A DNA stretch of 64,000 bases from Macrocystis pyrifera (GCA_031763025.1 JASSKH010000007.1:14532080-14596079), one strand, 5' to 3'; positions 12,121 through 25,450 are shown, counted from the first letter of the stretch. The notes: generated from the sequence alone by a model not told the origin. Program-made: numbers and translations.

Positions 12121-15100
12121 ATGGTGAAAGCAACAGGAAAGCGAAGCAATGCGGCAGCTTCTATTCCTCCGGTAGTGCCCGAGAGAAAGGCTGACCCTGG
12201 GCTTCATTCGTTGATGGATTATGGCGACAACTTGGAGGTGACTCTCAGTTCGACTATTCAATCTTTTAGCATTCCCCTCATCATCGATCGTCTTTGATGT
12301 CCATAAACACTGCTGCTACTGCTACTGTTGCTGCTTGCTGTACGACAGAGCTATGGCCATAATGCTGGTGTGCCGCATGATTCATGGCGTATTTCCTTTT
12401 TCAGAGTAGGACTCCTTGGCGCGTGGCTTGGGCCGAATCCGATGCCGGGCGAGACTTTTCCATGCCGTGGAAGTTTCCCCCATGCTTTTGCTGCTGTACC
12501 AGTCTGGTACACTGCTGCTGTTTTTGTTTTTGTGGGGGTGTTTGAATAAAGCAGATAGAGGGGGTACGAACACAGCAGCAGCGTGTATGTTGATACAAGA
12601 ACCCTGTACGTACGTCGTACGTGCAGGTTGTTTCCTTCGTGACAGAAAATAAATCGGTGCTGGTACCAGGTATAATACCCGGTATACTCATATCATAGGT
12701 GACAGGTACCCAGTACCCAGTAATCACATAACCAGCGGCCAGGAGTCAACAAGACGATTCAATGATTCAATGAAGGCAGTCAACCTGTGCCGATAGTCTA
12801 GAGCTATAAGCATACTGCACCATATAGCTTCTGCAATGGATATACTATCAATAACCAACATCAGGCGGTAAAACTGCGCTTTTGCGCACTTGCTCACTTG
12901 CTCGCGAGTTGTTCATTCTAAATATAAAATAAAATGCGGGTGTAGCTATGAGTCTACGTGTTGTACCCGCTGGGTACAGAGTAGAGGTGTTACCCTTTCG
13001 CCAAGTAACCGGGGTACTCGCAAGTATTACCCGGCTTGCTAATACCCGTCACGGGTACGAGTAACACTCCATACTCGCCGAGTATTTGGGGCTCGGGTAC
13101 CCGTTGAATTACCTTGGGAATCCTGGAGACAGCAACTTACCATCCCCTGAACGAGCCCGTCTGGGTATTTACAGTAGTATTTTGGTACATACTCTCGAGG
13201 TACCCTTTTCGAAATAATTATGATGTCTCCCGCCTCACATCTCTCACACCATAGGTAGAGGTTGTCATTTTGCCAATTTCCCGGGTACTCGCGGGTATTA
13301 TCCGGCTTGCTAATACCCGTCGCGGGCACGGGTAACAAACACATCATACTCGCCGAGTATTAGGGCCCCGGGCACTCGGCTCCCCGGCTGTAACGGGTAC
13401 GGGTGTTAAACGGGTACCCGGATGTTAGAAGGGTAGCCGCCGTTAAACGGGTACCCGCCCAAAGAGCCCGTGGTTATTCGCGAGTACCCAGGTATTTTTC
13501 TCCCAGAGTTGGCGGATTCTCGTCGGCTAACACCTCCAGTACAGAGTATTACGGGTAGTACTCACTTGGTGACAGTAGGAGTAGTACGAGTACCTGGTTC
13601 GTGAGCTGAGGACCAAAAGGAATTCACCACCCGCCCGCCCGTCCGCCCTCCCGGGGTGCTCTTCCTCCCGACACAATTATGCAATCACTTTTTCTTTCTT
13701 TTTTTTTCCATCCCATTTATTCACCAGCATCATTTTCGCCCTTCTTTTACTCTCCTCTTTATACTCTAGTCGTAATTCAGATCTGGGGTTGCGTTGCAGG
13801 CTCTTCTCTCTCCTCCTCACTACCACTCGTGCCTTGCGTTTTTATCGAAGACTTCGGCCCTTTCTACCTACGCTACCCTTAATAAAGGCGCTCTCAGGCT
13901 GTTTGTTTCCTATGCGGTTCGATTTTTCAGCTCCAGATTTGACCCGATCGCATTTTGAGCTGTGCAGTTCGCAAATCGAAACAGCAATTTTCCTATGCGG
14001 AAAAATTGAATGTATTGTGCGTGCAGAGAACCGAGACCAACTGCTGTTGTTGTGGTCCGGCGCCGCGAAGAGACGCGCTGGATGCGCTGCACCGCGCGTA
14101 GGACCCAAGCGTCCGAGCCCACCCTGACTGCCTTTGGTCTGGAGGCGAAGAGACGTGCCGAGTGCGTTATGTAGAGTCCCCCTGTCTTGGTATTGTGTTT
14201 CACAATGTGACTGACTGCTGCTGCTGTAGTCTGTGAGTACGTATCCACGGAGAGGTGGGCGCTTAGTGCGCTTCTCTTAGTCTCTAGGCCCGAGCCCAGC
14301 CGACTGTAGTCTGGCCACGGACAGACGTGCCGACCGCGCGTCGGGCGCGAAGCAACGTCGCTATACAGCTGTGTCACCATCCAACTCATCGATCGTTCTG
14401 CTGTAGCTTGCTGTCGTGGAAAGCATCTTGAATTAAGAGACCATCCCTTTTTTCGATTCAGAATCTGAATACCGTCGTCGGATTTTGGGCCAAAATCTGA
14501 CGACTTGGGTCATCGGATTCTCCAATCGGGAAATTTCCGATGAGATGTTGCATATTCGGACTGCATACGAGCAGATGCTTTTATTTTCGGGATCGAAAAA
14601 CTCAAAATCTGAAGCTCGAAATCGAACCGCATGGCAAACAGCTTCAGTATTTAATTCCGCTTTTTATTTATTTTGCAAATAAGCTCAGAACTCGGACCCA
14701 CGTGGGATTCGAATTCCAGCACCAACTCTCTATATAACAGTAGCATTCGTGGATACCACTATTTCAATAGACCACCAGGACGGCCGTCCACAAGCGCAAT
14801 ATAATATAAACCCGTTTCATACTACTATTGATACCAATCATACGTTGTTGCCGTAAAACTGACTGCGGCTGCTTAAATTCCTGTGTCATAAATCATGCTG
14901 TTCTTCAACTCCTGCCGTGCGACATTCTCGATGAATTCTTGATGGGAGCAGGAGTTCGTGGCGATCTGCGGTCACCTTCCAGGACAGCTGAAGCGCGACC
15001 TCAACGACGTCGCCACTCTCAACCAAACCACACACCTACTCACCACCGAACTCAACAAAGATCAGGCCGAGATACTCGAGCGGGCCAAGGCCAAATACAG

Positions 15101-17989
15101 ACAGGTAAGTACACACGGCACGTACTCAGCAAGTTGCAGGTACAGAGTAGTATACTACAATGTGTGCATGTGCCCAAGTCGCATCTGGGCGGAGTACATG
15201 GTGCTCGTACTTGGTGGTACATAGCCAGACATGCCTTTAGTGATTCCTTCGTTTTTTTAGTTCGCAGTATGCTCGAGGAACAGTGGCCGTGCGCGTCGGA
15301 AGGAGGTGCGCTGCCATCATGACGTGGCGGGCGGTCGCCCCGGTCGCCTCGGGTGATGTTGTGTATCAGCAGTGTTGTGGTATTGTGGTGTTAGGTCGAG
15401 CCTCTGAAGGTGGGCATCGAGACACGCGGTACGTGCCCACTTGACTGTTGAGGATGTCTCCAACGCGCGGCTCGGGGGGGGGGGGTGCGAGAGGGCTGGG
15501 CGGCGGGCAGCACCTGACAGACATATCGCGTCTCATTCGCACTTCTTTCGACCTCATGTTGGCTGCAGTTTTCGTTTTTTGCTTTCGTTGTAACTATCGT
15601 ATTTGTGTCATGTTTTCAGTCTGGGCGATACGTGGAAGTTTTAACTGAGTCTGGTGTTCTCCGGTATTTCTTGTGGTTGAATGGTGTTTGACCGTCTCTG
15701 GAAGATGTTTGCTATGGGCATTCGGCGATGCTCGCCGGCAGGTATAGCTGTAACACGTCCCAACAGGAAGGGTTGCAGGTCTCTTGATCGTCTTGTGAAG
15801 ACTCGCAGTGTTTTTTGTTTGTGCGCGATACTTTCACGCGAAGTCTGACACGCGGTACCCCGCGCTGGGTCTGAGCTACTCCGTGCTTTACCTGTTTGGG
15901 CGCGAAATGTGATGCATTATCAGATGGCGCGACCTGAGCAGTTGGAGGGCCTTATCGACGAGGAAGCTCTTCAAAGGGCGAGGGACAAGCGACGGAAGGT
16001 AGACACCTGCGTCAGCGAGAAGGTCTCCATCACCAAGAGGATGTACGACGCGCTCGATACGTGTATCAAAAGCATAGGTGAGCAATAAACCTAAATTAAA
16101 TGGTGACGTTGTGCCTGCGTTTTTTATTTTTCTTTGAACCATTACCATTTACGAGTATTGTACGAAGAAACAATCATCCTGGGAATCGCCCTTGGCAAGA
16201 GCTGACGAGACACTGCTGCTATGACATTGGACGCATCTGCCGCGTACCGCTCGGACGCAAAAAAATGTACGTTTTGCCCTTGATCCATGGTTGGGCGCCA
16301 ACCTGGATGGGAATGTTCGGTTTCGTTATCTGGCTGTCTACGGTGGCGCTTGCGCGGAGCGTACCGTGACTTGACATTTTGTACGCCGTTTCTGCTGTCC
16401 CCCCCCCCGCCGCCGCTGCTGCCGCCGCCGCCGCCGCCGCCGCTTGATGGTCGATCGGCGTGGGAAGATGATGAAATTGACAGGCTGGAGAAAGACGTGA
16501 AGGAAAGCTATGGGGTCATGCCGGATTTCGCATCGTTGGCACCAGAGGTGGCGGCCGAGGTGAACTTGCTGCTATACTACATACACACTTACACAGCAGT
16601 ACCACGGTTGTGGGTTCGGTCCCGTGTGCCACCTCAGCAAAAATAGGCACACATGCACACCGCCCGGTTGCAGAAAGTAGCTTTAGTGTATTACCAAGTA
16701 TGATATCATAGGTGTGAGCTTGTGCGGCGCTTGTAGTGGTACGTCCTCTTCAGGAAAGCAAGTACATCGGGTCAGCCATTTTACACCAACGGTGGCCCGC
16801 AACGTCCAAGTATCAGAGGTTTTGACCGATGCTGGCGCCCTGTTGCCCGATGTTAACATGTTAATAGTTGTGCCACGACGGTAAACACTTCCTTGCCATG
16901 CGTAAAACTCTGTTTTTGCTTGGCGCATGGCAAACAGACAGTATACCCCTCGCTATAAAATGATGGTGTAGCCCCCAAGAGATGGATCCCGACTTATTCC
17001 GTATTTGTCAAAACTGTTTGAAATCCGCCGCCATGTACCTTCCTCACATAAAGCATGCTGCCCACTTGTACCTGGAACCCCTACCAATTCGTCGAATTTT
17101 TCGTTCACGGCACAATCCGTTCTGCTTCGCGCTGCGCATATTCCAGGCGGGATTCTATATACTCCGCTTCATCTGGACCCCCCCCCCCCCCCCCCCCCCC
17201 CCCCCTCACACGCTGGTATAAAGTAGGTTGGGTTGGCGTCGGTTGGCGACGACGCTGTAAAACACACCTCTCACTGCGTGAGCTAGACAGCCAGGGTACC
17301 GTTTTTTTCTGTTTTTTTTTGTAGGTTACCACGGCTGGCGGTCGAGTTAGATCATTTTTGTGCGGGGAGAACCTTCACTCCGCACATGGGGGATGATCGT
17401 ATCACGTAGTGTGTATATGGTGAGACACCCACGAGGCAGTTACATAGTGAACCCATTGCTGTCTCTGAAAGTGACCACATCAGTAATCAATCGGTTCATT
17501 GATGCTGTCATCCATATGCAAGAAAATCCGCCTCTAAAAGCGGTTCTTAGTAGGATCAGCTCACCCTTCATGCGACTCGCCGGACACCTCACGGCGCTTC
17601 GCGCTTGGTGCAAGCAATGTCTGCCTGATCGGTGCAAACCCGACGTGCTCCGTCCCGTCATTGTAGGGATGCGGAGGTCTATGGTCGTACGACTACGGCC
17701 ATGCATGATAATGAATACCCCCCCTCCCCTCACACGCAGTATTGCTGGTAACGACCTTCTCTCCCCCCACCCCACATGCAGTATCACTATCAACAATTAC
17801 ACTATTAATAGTTTCTCTCTCCCTCCCCCCCACCCCTTACACGTGCAGAGTATAATTACTAACAATCTCCCCTCGCTCTCTCCCCTTGCCCTGTTGACTG
17901 TTAATAGGCCAAAAGAAACGAGTTGGCCGCGGCAGCTCTAGCGGCCGCGGAAGCCGCCGCAGCCGCAGGAGGGGCCCAAACAAGAGCGG

Positions 17990-18026
<37 letters not shown>

Positions 18027-20463
18027 TGCTGCTGCCGCAGGCGCTGGAACGGGGGCGCTTGGGGGGGGCGCCGCGGGGGGGGCGCGAGGAGTACTGATGT
18101 GGTCAGCTCCAACGAGCCCGTCTATTGCGTCTGCCGACAGATTGGCTGGGGAGATATGGTGAGCGGGCGCGGTGTATAGTAGTGTGTGTTGTGCTGGTGT
18201 GCGTGTGTTTTTTTCCGTTGGGCTGGTTTTTTTACATCTGCCCCCGCTCTTATCTTGTTCTTGGGTACGACGGGTGGGCGGCATTTTCGATGCCATGGTG
18301 GGAAGCGAGAGACACAACAGGAAGGCAGGCATAGTGTGTTACCGTAGCGTGGGTGGGATAGTCTACGAATAGTGGACGTTGTACTGGAAGTGTATTGAAC
18401 CCGTTGCGGTTGATGCGTCCAATCGCCTCGACTCGTGTATTTGAGGTATATAGTTTCCACATCGTCCTGAACACCATTTTTGCCTGCCAATAACCATCGA
18501 TAGACCACATCGAGTTGGGAAAGCGCCCCGCCCCGGCTCTTGCCTTGTGCACCGCCGCTCTCCCCACATGCGTGTGCGACTCGCGATACCGGAATATTTT
18601 GTATACGTTGGACCTACGGTAACACTGATGTCGTTTGGGATGTCGTTTGGGATGTACCGTACTAGGTACCCTTTTTCATCGTTCCTCGGGTTGACTTCTT
18701 TCCGACCCGTTTCGTGTCTTCCCTGGAACTTTTTTTTTCAATGTTTCAGATCGGCTGCGATAACGAGGACTGCGAGCACGGCGAGTGGTTCCACTACCAC
18801 TGCGTGGGTTTGGAGATTGTGGTGAGTCTTGGGGCTGATGAATACCCTCTCGGGGAGGGGGGGCTACATGTGCACGGTGTACGGTGTACTACTGTACCAG
18901 GGAAATGCAGGCACAGGGAAAGTACAGCAGTTGGTGTGCTCTTTTTGGCTTGTGGGGATGTAGCCAGAGGTGGGGATGATGTCGGTTTCACGGTATGGCA
19001 TGGCATCTGACGAATGACGACACAACTCTACACACAAGTACCATAGGAAGAAGGGGAAGGGGCGGACGGGGGTACACGCCCGAGGCAAAAACTACAGTAC
19101 TACAATAGAACCTGGGTAACATAAGCCGCCTCCACGCCCAGCCACGGTCCGCCGTGCTAAGGTTACGCTACCGTACGATACACTGCCTCAGTATACTCAC
19201 CGCTACACTATTTTAACCTACCCTACCCTACTGCTGTACTGCTTCTTGGAAAGTATGTGCAGCACAAGGTTTCATGCCGATGGATGCAGATTGACCGGAG
19301 GAAAGGTAAGGAATAGGTGCCCGGAGGCAGAGGGAGAGGCAAAGACCAAAAGCAGTCGAGAGAAGACAGGCTGAGAGGCGTTTTTGGTCGCCCGTTTTCT
19401 GTGATTCCACACTAATTCCAGGCACCTTGTCCCAAAAACAAATGTTCCACTTCGGAAGGTCACTTACCCTTGCCCCCTCTCTGTGCCTCGCGTCCGCCCC
19501 AAACCGTGTTCGTTTACCCTGCCGTGACAGGACCAGAAGCAGTTGTCGTTCTGGCTGTGCCCGGGCTGCTCCGCTGACTCGAGAGAGCGAGAGAGGCGAC
19601 AACAGATAGAGGCCATGAGAGCGGCCAACGCGAGCAACGCCGCCGTCAAGCTAGCTCCCGTCAAGCTTCCAGAGGACGGGGAAGGGGATGAGGAGGAAGA
19701 GGAGGAGGAAGAAGAGGAGGAGGAGGAGGAGGAAGGGGGGGGGGGCGAAAACAACGCAGGAGGGGCATCAGGCGCGGCTGCGGGGGGAGTGCTGGTGGTA
19801 GACAAGCCGGAAAATGGCGACAATGCCGACTCGCGCTCGCCGGAGATTCGAAAAATTGCCGTCGAGGAAGAGAAAGGGCTGATCGAGACCTCCAGAGAAA
19901 AGGCCGCCGGAGACGTCCTGGCGAGGGGAGGGGACGGATCAGGTCACGCCCCGGGCAATGACGCGGAGCGATTGGACGAGAAATTGCTGGCCCTGCGACA
20001 GGAGGGCGGTGGCAACGTTGCAGCTGGCCCGTCGCCGGCCGGGTCCGCGTCTCGGTGGCAGGGCTTTGGGGCGCTGGGAGGCAACGCTCTGCCTGAGAGC
20101 ACTGGGGTTGGCGGGGGGGCAGTCGGGACTGGGGTTGGGGGGGGGGCAGTCGGGAACGTTCAGGGAGTCAACCAGAACGGCCCGCAAGAACGTCTTGCTG
20201 GGGGTGGCGGTGGGACTGTTTTGGAGGTACAAGTCGAGGCAGGGGCAGGTCCCGGGTCCCAGGCTGGAGGAGTCACTGCTACTGCCAACGCCGCTCAGGC
20301 TCTTGCCGTCAATTCGGAACGCTTGCAGCTGGCGCAGGGCGCAACGATGGAGGTGGCCTCAGAAATGGAGAACGCGGGAGCCGCCGCTCCTGCTACTGCT
20401 GCTGCTGCTGCTCCTAGCGGCGAGAAGGCCGAGAACAGCGAGATGGGGGGGGGCGCGAACTAA
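12121..20463 (+). CDS. ING: ING-family PHD-finger protein (histone H3K4me reader)
   Basis: Seven exons: 12121-12237, 14952-15104, 15924-16077, 16468-16559, 17908-18158, 18750-18821, 19531-20463. All introns are GT-AG and phases agree, giving about 590 residues. The N-terminal helical ING domain (about residues 30-170) contains EFVAICGHLPGQLKRDL and DDEIDRLEKDVKES. An Ala/Gly linker leads to a C4HC3 PHD finger (about 242-293) with ligands C-x-C, C-x4-C, H-x2-C and C-x2-C. The Tyr before the first Cys, the Met of GDM and the Trp of EWFHYHC are the residues that form the H3K4me3 pocket in ING proteins. ING proteins recruit histone acetyltransferase or deacetylase complexes to marked nucleosomes. 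An unusual tail of about 297 residues follows the finger, with a Glu run and Gly/Ala stretches. Exon 5 keeps frame only if one G is missing from one of two 8-G runs (18061-18068 or 18075-18082). Exon 1 was joined by phase and its LMDYGDNLE|EFVAIC continuity. Confidence 0.85.
13005..13480. repeat. GGGTAC-rich duplicated block (ING intron 1)
   Basis: A segment starting GGGTACTCGCAAGTATTACC (13013) recurs about 270 bp later (13283), including CCGGCTTGCTAATACCCGTC and ATACTCGCCGAGTATT. A run of short GGGTACCCG words follows. Confidence 0.7.
13896..14644 (+). mobile_element. TIR element T1, copy A (ING intron 1)
   Basis: Begins AGGCTGTTTGTTTCC and ends with the imperfect complement (GCATGGCAAACAGCTT). 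The GC-rich middle (GCGAAGAGACG... CTCTAGGCCCGAGCCC...) is shared with copies at 39369 and 46297. The internal palindrome near the right end is eroded here. The whole copy lies in the first intron of ING. Confidence 0.8.
17178..17206. repeat. 29-base C run (ING intron 4)
   Basis: Uninterrupted cytosines; G-quadruplex capable on the minus strand. Confidence 0.9.
17493..17714 (+). repeat. Interspersed repeat family R2, copy 1 (ING intron 4)
   Basis: Core GGTGCAAGCAATGTCTGCCT, then ACCCGACGTGCTCC and GACTACGGCCATGCATGA. No coding potential shared between copies. Confidence 0.72.
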
Positions 20464-21500
20464 GATAGCTGGGAATTTTTGTTCGCTGCCACGCACCAGT
20501 GGCGATTATTGAAGTAAAAATGTCTGCCGTGACACTGCGGCTATGGCACTGAGGTTAAAACAGAGGGGGTTAAATTTGCGTTTCATCTCTCTCAAACGGA
20601 AAACAGGGCGTGCGGCGCTTTTCAAGGCTCTGTGCGCATCCGAGCGTATCTATCAATTCATCAGTTTGTGACGCAGTCGCGGGTGTTCGATTCGAGCAGG
20701 CGTCCTGGCGCGCATGTGGATGGTGGATGGGGGCTTTTGAGCATGCACAAGAGGTGCAGCCACGCACGATGTTGTAGGGTGCATAAGTTGAATGTAGCCA
20801 CGCAAACGAGGTGTTGCGTGCATAACGTTATGATGCACACTGTTTAATAGCACTACTCGCGAGCACACCCGCGCGTTTCGTCCAAGCCTCAAGCTTTTGC
20901 GCGCACTTATGCTGCACTGCACACGGGTTTAGAGGTTCAGACGTCTGCGATTACCCGCGAAAGAGCGGTGGCCGAGATTGGTCAAAATGGGAAAAGTGGA
21001 GTTGGGGACGTTTGTGTCGTATAGGGATAGAAAAACGGAGCGGACACAGGACACGCCTGTCTGGTACCGGTTTTGCCATCATCACGCAGCTTGCATAGTT
21101 GAGTATCGACCACTCAATCGGTCGAACTCACAGCTGACGTATTGTATTAAGTTTATAACATTACACGCGGGCGCACCCGTCGTGTCCAAGCGAATGTACG
21201 AGGCCTTTTTCCCTGGCACGCGCTCGTATTGTCCAGCGAGCGGTTGGGCGTTCGTTTGCGGTCAGTAGGGCGATAGGTGCTATTTGATGTTTGCTATGGT
21301 GTGCCCTGCCGGTGGCGTAATGTGACGAGAGGACGCGAAGAAGTAAATCTACGGAGTGATTTTAATTTTACGGTGCGATAGCTGAGCTCGAAACAGCTCG
21401 CAGGCCGAAGAAACCTCTGCTAAGGGTATGGTATACCAGATGTACTCAGAGTGGCGAGTAATAAATAGTGTAGCGTGAGGTGAGGCGCGATAAACAACCC
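20464..21500. other. ING downstream region, no gene recognised
   Basis: A 96-codon plus frame (20978-21268) has no recognisable motif and no splice partner. A related pair of segments at about 20750-20830 (GCAGCCACGCACGATG / GTAGCCACGCAAACGAGG) is seen. Confidence 0.4.
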
Positions 21501-21838
21501 ATGCTGGTGGCTCCTACCGCCGATTGGTGGTTCCTGCCGCCTCTTGGTGGCTCCTTTCGCCTACTGATAATTCCTGCCGCCCATCGGTGACTCTGACCGC
21601 GTACTGATAATTCCTGCCGCCCATCGGTGACTCTGACCGCGTACTGGTAGTTCCTGCCGCCTATTGGTGGCTCCTGCCGCCTATTGGTGGCTCCTACCGC
21701 CTACTGGTGGTTTTTGCCGCCTATTGGTGGCTCCTGCCGCCTACTGGTGGTTCCTACCGCCTGCTTCTGGTTCCTACCGCCTACTGGTGGATCCTAACGC
21801 GTAATGATGGCTCCGACCGCCTACTGGTGTTCCGCCTA
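21501..21838. repeat. 20-bp minisatellite, about 17 units
   Basis: Consensus CTATTGGTGGCTCCTGCCGC with point changes between units. A 40-bp higher-order pair is repeated exactly at about 21580-21640. The period is not a multiple of three, so it is not a protein repeat. Confidence 0.9.
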
Positions 21839-22114
21839 CCCAACCGCGTCGACCGCCAAGTGCCAAAAAAAAACTTGAAGATAGCAAGAGAGTAAAAAAA
21901 ACCGATATGTATTGGAGCGTACTTTTACACTCGGCGATGGAGCGTACTTTTCACTCCACGTGTCTCTCGCACAAATTGCAAGATCTTCGTCCCGGATGGT
22001 GGCTGTATCACCTTCATGGACGAGCTTGCGATGTGACAAATAGTAACTCTATGATTCATGGGCACGAAGTCGTCACCGTACGAGCGACCGGCGACCCGCC
22101 AATAAACGAACAGA

Positions 22115-22136
22115 CCCCCCCCCCCCCCCCCCCCCC
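22115..22136. repeat. 22-base C run (intergenic)
   Basis: Uninterrupted cytosines in the ING-PX intergenic region. Confidence 0.9.
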
Positions 22137-22834
22137 ACGTCTGAACGGGAAACACCGAAACAATCTACAATGACCATAATACAAAAGAAGCTGGGCCGAC
22201 AAGCACAAAAACACAACCTCGCCTACACCTCTTGAACGACTGCCGCAGCATCAGCTGGGTCGCAGGAGTCTCACGATCAGCGTCTCGGAAAACACTGGCT
22301 CCCCTCGCGTAACAGCTATTCACCACGTATTGACAAAAATGAAGTGTCGACCGTCATTGTCGTCCTCCATCTCTATCGGTCTGGGCCTGGCGCGGACCGC
22401 CGAGCGCTCCTCCCGCCGACTCAGCCCGCGGTCTGTCGCTGCGCCCGTGGCTAGAGGAGTGTGGTTGCGTTGGTTCTGAGAAACGGCGGTAGCAGCCAGC
22501 GCGGAGAAGAAAAAAATGTCATTATTATGGGCGATGCGGTCAGGTAAGAAACCTTAATTTTTTGTTTCGATACGCAACTTAGTTGACTTGGTGTCGGCGG
22601 CCGGCGTCGGTATGTTCGTTTCAGGGAAGAAAAAAAAAGAGAGCGCGGTCGGAGAAAGGCGGTGAATATCTCGGCCCTCGAACAACGATATTGCCACAAT
22701 TATCACGGCCGCATTTTTACACGAATGAAAAGCAAAATGACCGCTCTGTTCGACACATCACAATCTATCTATTCAATACCTGGTACTATTATAATAGATG
22801 ATTGGCTTCCTAACCCTGCCAATATGATAGCCTG

Positions 22835-22955
22835 AGCAGGATATGTGTGTAGTAAAGGTCCAACCCAGGAAACATGTCCTACAGTGCGTAGACCATGCAG
22901 ACTACTATTAATACTATACACGTCTCCCACCCGGCAACATGAGCTGTAGATAGAT
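22835..22955 (+). repeat. Interspersed repeat family R1, copy 1
   Basis: Shares AACCCAGGAAACATGTCCTA and CAACATGAGCTGTAGATAGA with the other R1 copies. It sits directly upstream of the truncated LINE. Confidence 0.6.
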
Positions 22956-22963
22956 AGTAGGTC

Positions 22964-23667
22964 ATGCTGTTCCGAGTAGAAACGGTGTTATGGCCGAGGG
23001 CGGCTAAGAAGAGCGGGAAGTGGTACCGGGGGGTCGTCGAAGCGATGGACTGTTTCATGGCGAGGTGGCACAGGGACGAGGCACAGAGGAGCCGGCTGCG
23101 CCACGCAGCTGAGGACGCCAAGAACGGCGACAGCGGGAGGGGGGGAGGGGGGAAGGGCAGCCGTACTGATACAGCTGTCGACGAATGCAGAAACGAAATG
23201 ATAGATCAGGTGGCTAGGTATCGGTTCGACTAGCTCTTACGGACTTTTGCTCGTAGCTCCCTCTCTTTCGCGTTGCTTCGTCCGCGCAGCAGATATCTGT
23301 TCTTCCTGAGTACGTATGGTTTCCGTCTGGCAGTCTTTCTGAAGTCTTTGCGTCGTTTGTATTCTGTTTCATTGCAAATTTTTGTTTTTGGTTATTGTCT
23401 TTTTGTTCTTATTTTTTCGGTCTTGTTTTTTTTGTCTTGCTTGTGTTGTTGTGTTCTCGTACCTGGTACGCTGGCATTTCACTTGCTTGACACTTGAACT
23501 TGCGATTATTTTTTTATTTTTGGTCTTCCTCTGTCTCGCAGTCTGTGACCACGGAATCAGTATCTCTCTAGGATAAGGAATCAGGACGGACACTGGGTGT
23601 ACCGATGAAGCTGGGCAGAAAGGACGATTTAATGTGAAGACAACAACAACAACAACAACAACAACAT
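22964..23667 (+). mobile_element. 5'-truncated LINE copy (ORF2 C-terminus and 3' UTR)
   Basis: A 90-codon frame (22964-23233) reads KKSGKWYRGVVEAMDCF and ARWHRDEAQ. It is homologous to the 34.6-35.1 kb copy and ends in a T-rich UTR, the shared tail (GGACACTGGGTGT) and a (CAA)n run at 23639-23667. Severe 5' truncation plus a simple-repeat 3' end is typical of LINE insertion. Confidence 0.78.
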
Positions 23668-24255
23668 ATCAGAAGGCTGAACTGATCTTAAGATGTATAT
23701 GAGGTATGTTGCAGTAGGAATACACGGTCTGTCCGAGATGTGAATTGTTCCTAGGCGTGATAGCTCTAGCGAAGCGACTTGCTAGTATACACGGCCAGCA
23801 AAATAAAATATAGGGCACGCCATAATTGTGAGCTGGGTGAAGCCGGATATCCGCACCGTCCGACCCAAAAATCTCCGGGGGGGTTTAGCCGTTTCACGAA
23901 CGCACACAAGTTGACGACAGATGCAAATGTCCACCAGCGCGCGAGTTCCTAGCGAGAGCTACTCTATCGTATACCGTTCTGATTCACATCACAGTCCTCC
24001 CCGACAATGTTGCAAAACAAAACGCACCGCACGCCGCGTCGCTTCCCGTTCGTCGACCGACAGTGCTACAGAAGGTTCATAGGGGCTCGATTCAATCAGA
24101 GGACGAACGCAACAACACCAACCATGGCGCGCTTCGTCCAACTAGACCTTTCTCGGTGTCCAATTTCATCTCGAAAGCGTGCTCCGCCCAACTTGACCAT
24201 TCATCGAACAGATCATGCATTCCCACTTCATCATCTACATATTTCAGGGCAGAAA

Positions 24256-24745
24256 TATTTTTCCAAGGGTATGTTCGGTAGGGTACACACCAAAATTATA
24301 CCGCGGGTACTTGCTCGGTAAAAAATATCCTACCGCGCCTTCCCGCGGTGTTCGGTACCGCCGCACTATCCTATCGAGCTTTACTGGAGAGTTCGACGCG
24401 CGGCCGCAATGACATACCGAACACTCCGGTAAGTTTCGGTACGAACTCGATATCGGTACCCGACACTTCGGTAAGAAGTTCTACCGGTCATCCGGGGTAT
24501 TTACCCTACAGTAGTAAGTGGTTCCGTACGGCCGTGATACCCTACCAAACTTTACCGAAGTGTACGGTACGGCCGCAGTTCCCTACCGATCACTCCGGCA
24601 AAGAGCAAGACAAACTCGATAGCGGTACCCGACACTTGGGTAAATTCGGTACAATCCCCATACCGATACCCGACACTTCGTTAAGTCCGGTACGCCCACC
24701 AAAAACACCCCGGGTACAGGTGTACCCTACCGAACATACTCTTGG
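24256..24745. repeat. Degenerate GGTAC/CCTACCG repeat field
   Basis: Words such as CCCGACACTTCGGTAA and CCTACCGAAC recur irregularly. It looks like a decayed minisatellite related in composition to the GGTACCCGGG arrays at 13 and 54 kb. No gene seen. Confidence 0.5.
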
Positions 24746-25134
24746 ATTTGACCTCATTTGCTTTGACTTGGATGTTTTTCATTTCTATTTCATTTCACTT
24801 TACATCGCCTGGTTTCAATTTTCTTTTTTTGTTTCGTTTTGTTTTTTATATGCGGCCCCCATTGAATTGGAGTAGGTTGCAAATCGTGCAAGGATTTGAC
24901 TTTTTCCTGTTTAGAGGTGTACGATGTGTTTCAGCCATGACTGTGTATCTTGGTGTCCTACGTTTTCTTGCGTTATTTTATTTAGCTCCAGTTCTTTCCC
25001 TGAGGTGTTCGTCCGCTCCAGCTTTCGGAGCCTGTCCTGTGACCACGGGCTCAATATTTTGGACATGACTTCATGCGAGAACAACAGTGACAACAACAAT
25101 ACCCTTGGACTAGTTTTTTAAACTGCACGAGCTA

Positions 25135-25335
25135 GCTCATGTTGCCGACTGGGTGGCCCTACAATCCGCATGATCTATGGTAGGCCAGGCTTCCTGGGCT
25201 GGATCCGTACTACTGCACATAGATCTGCACAACAGCTCTCAACGGTAGGTAAGGTTAGCTTAGGGTCTACTGCAAATGATCTACCGTACATAGATAGATA
25301 GATATATAGATAGATAGATAGATAGATCGTGATCT
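25135..25335 (-). repeat. Interspersed repeat family R1, copy 2, with GATA microsatellite
   Basis: Contains CATGATCTATGGTAGGCC, TTCCTGGGCTGGATCC and GCACAACAGCTC. It ends in an AGAT/GATA run (25289-25327). Confidence 0.62.
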
Positions 25336-25361
25336 GCCCGACGTGTGTTCGACCCCCATTA

Positions 25362-25450
25362 TTACGGGGGACCACAGTAAACAGGACCAGAATGTACAAA
25401 TATAGGTTTTAGTGTGTACCGTAGGCCCTATTTACTAGGGTCCCCCGTGA
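25362..25450 (+). mobile_element. MITE family M1, copy 8
   Basis: Internally deleted 89-bp copy with both arms present. Confidence 0.83.

Noticed and set aside
17360-17941. A 193-codon plus-strand open frame
   Set aside because: Made largely of the R2 repeat and a C-rich intron end; it runs into ING exon 5 in a different frame.
21501-21838. CRISPR-like array
   Set aside because: Units are contiguous with no spacers, and the context is a eukaryotic intergenic region; it is a minisatellite.
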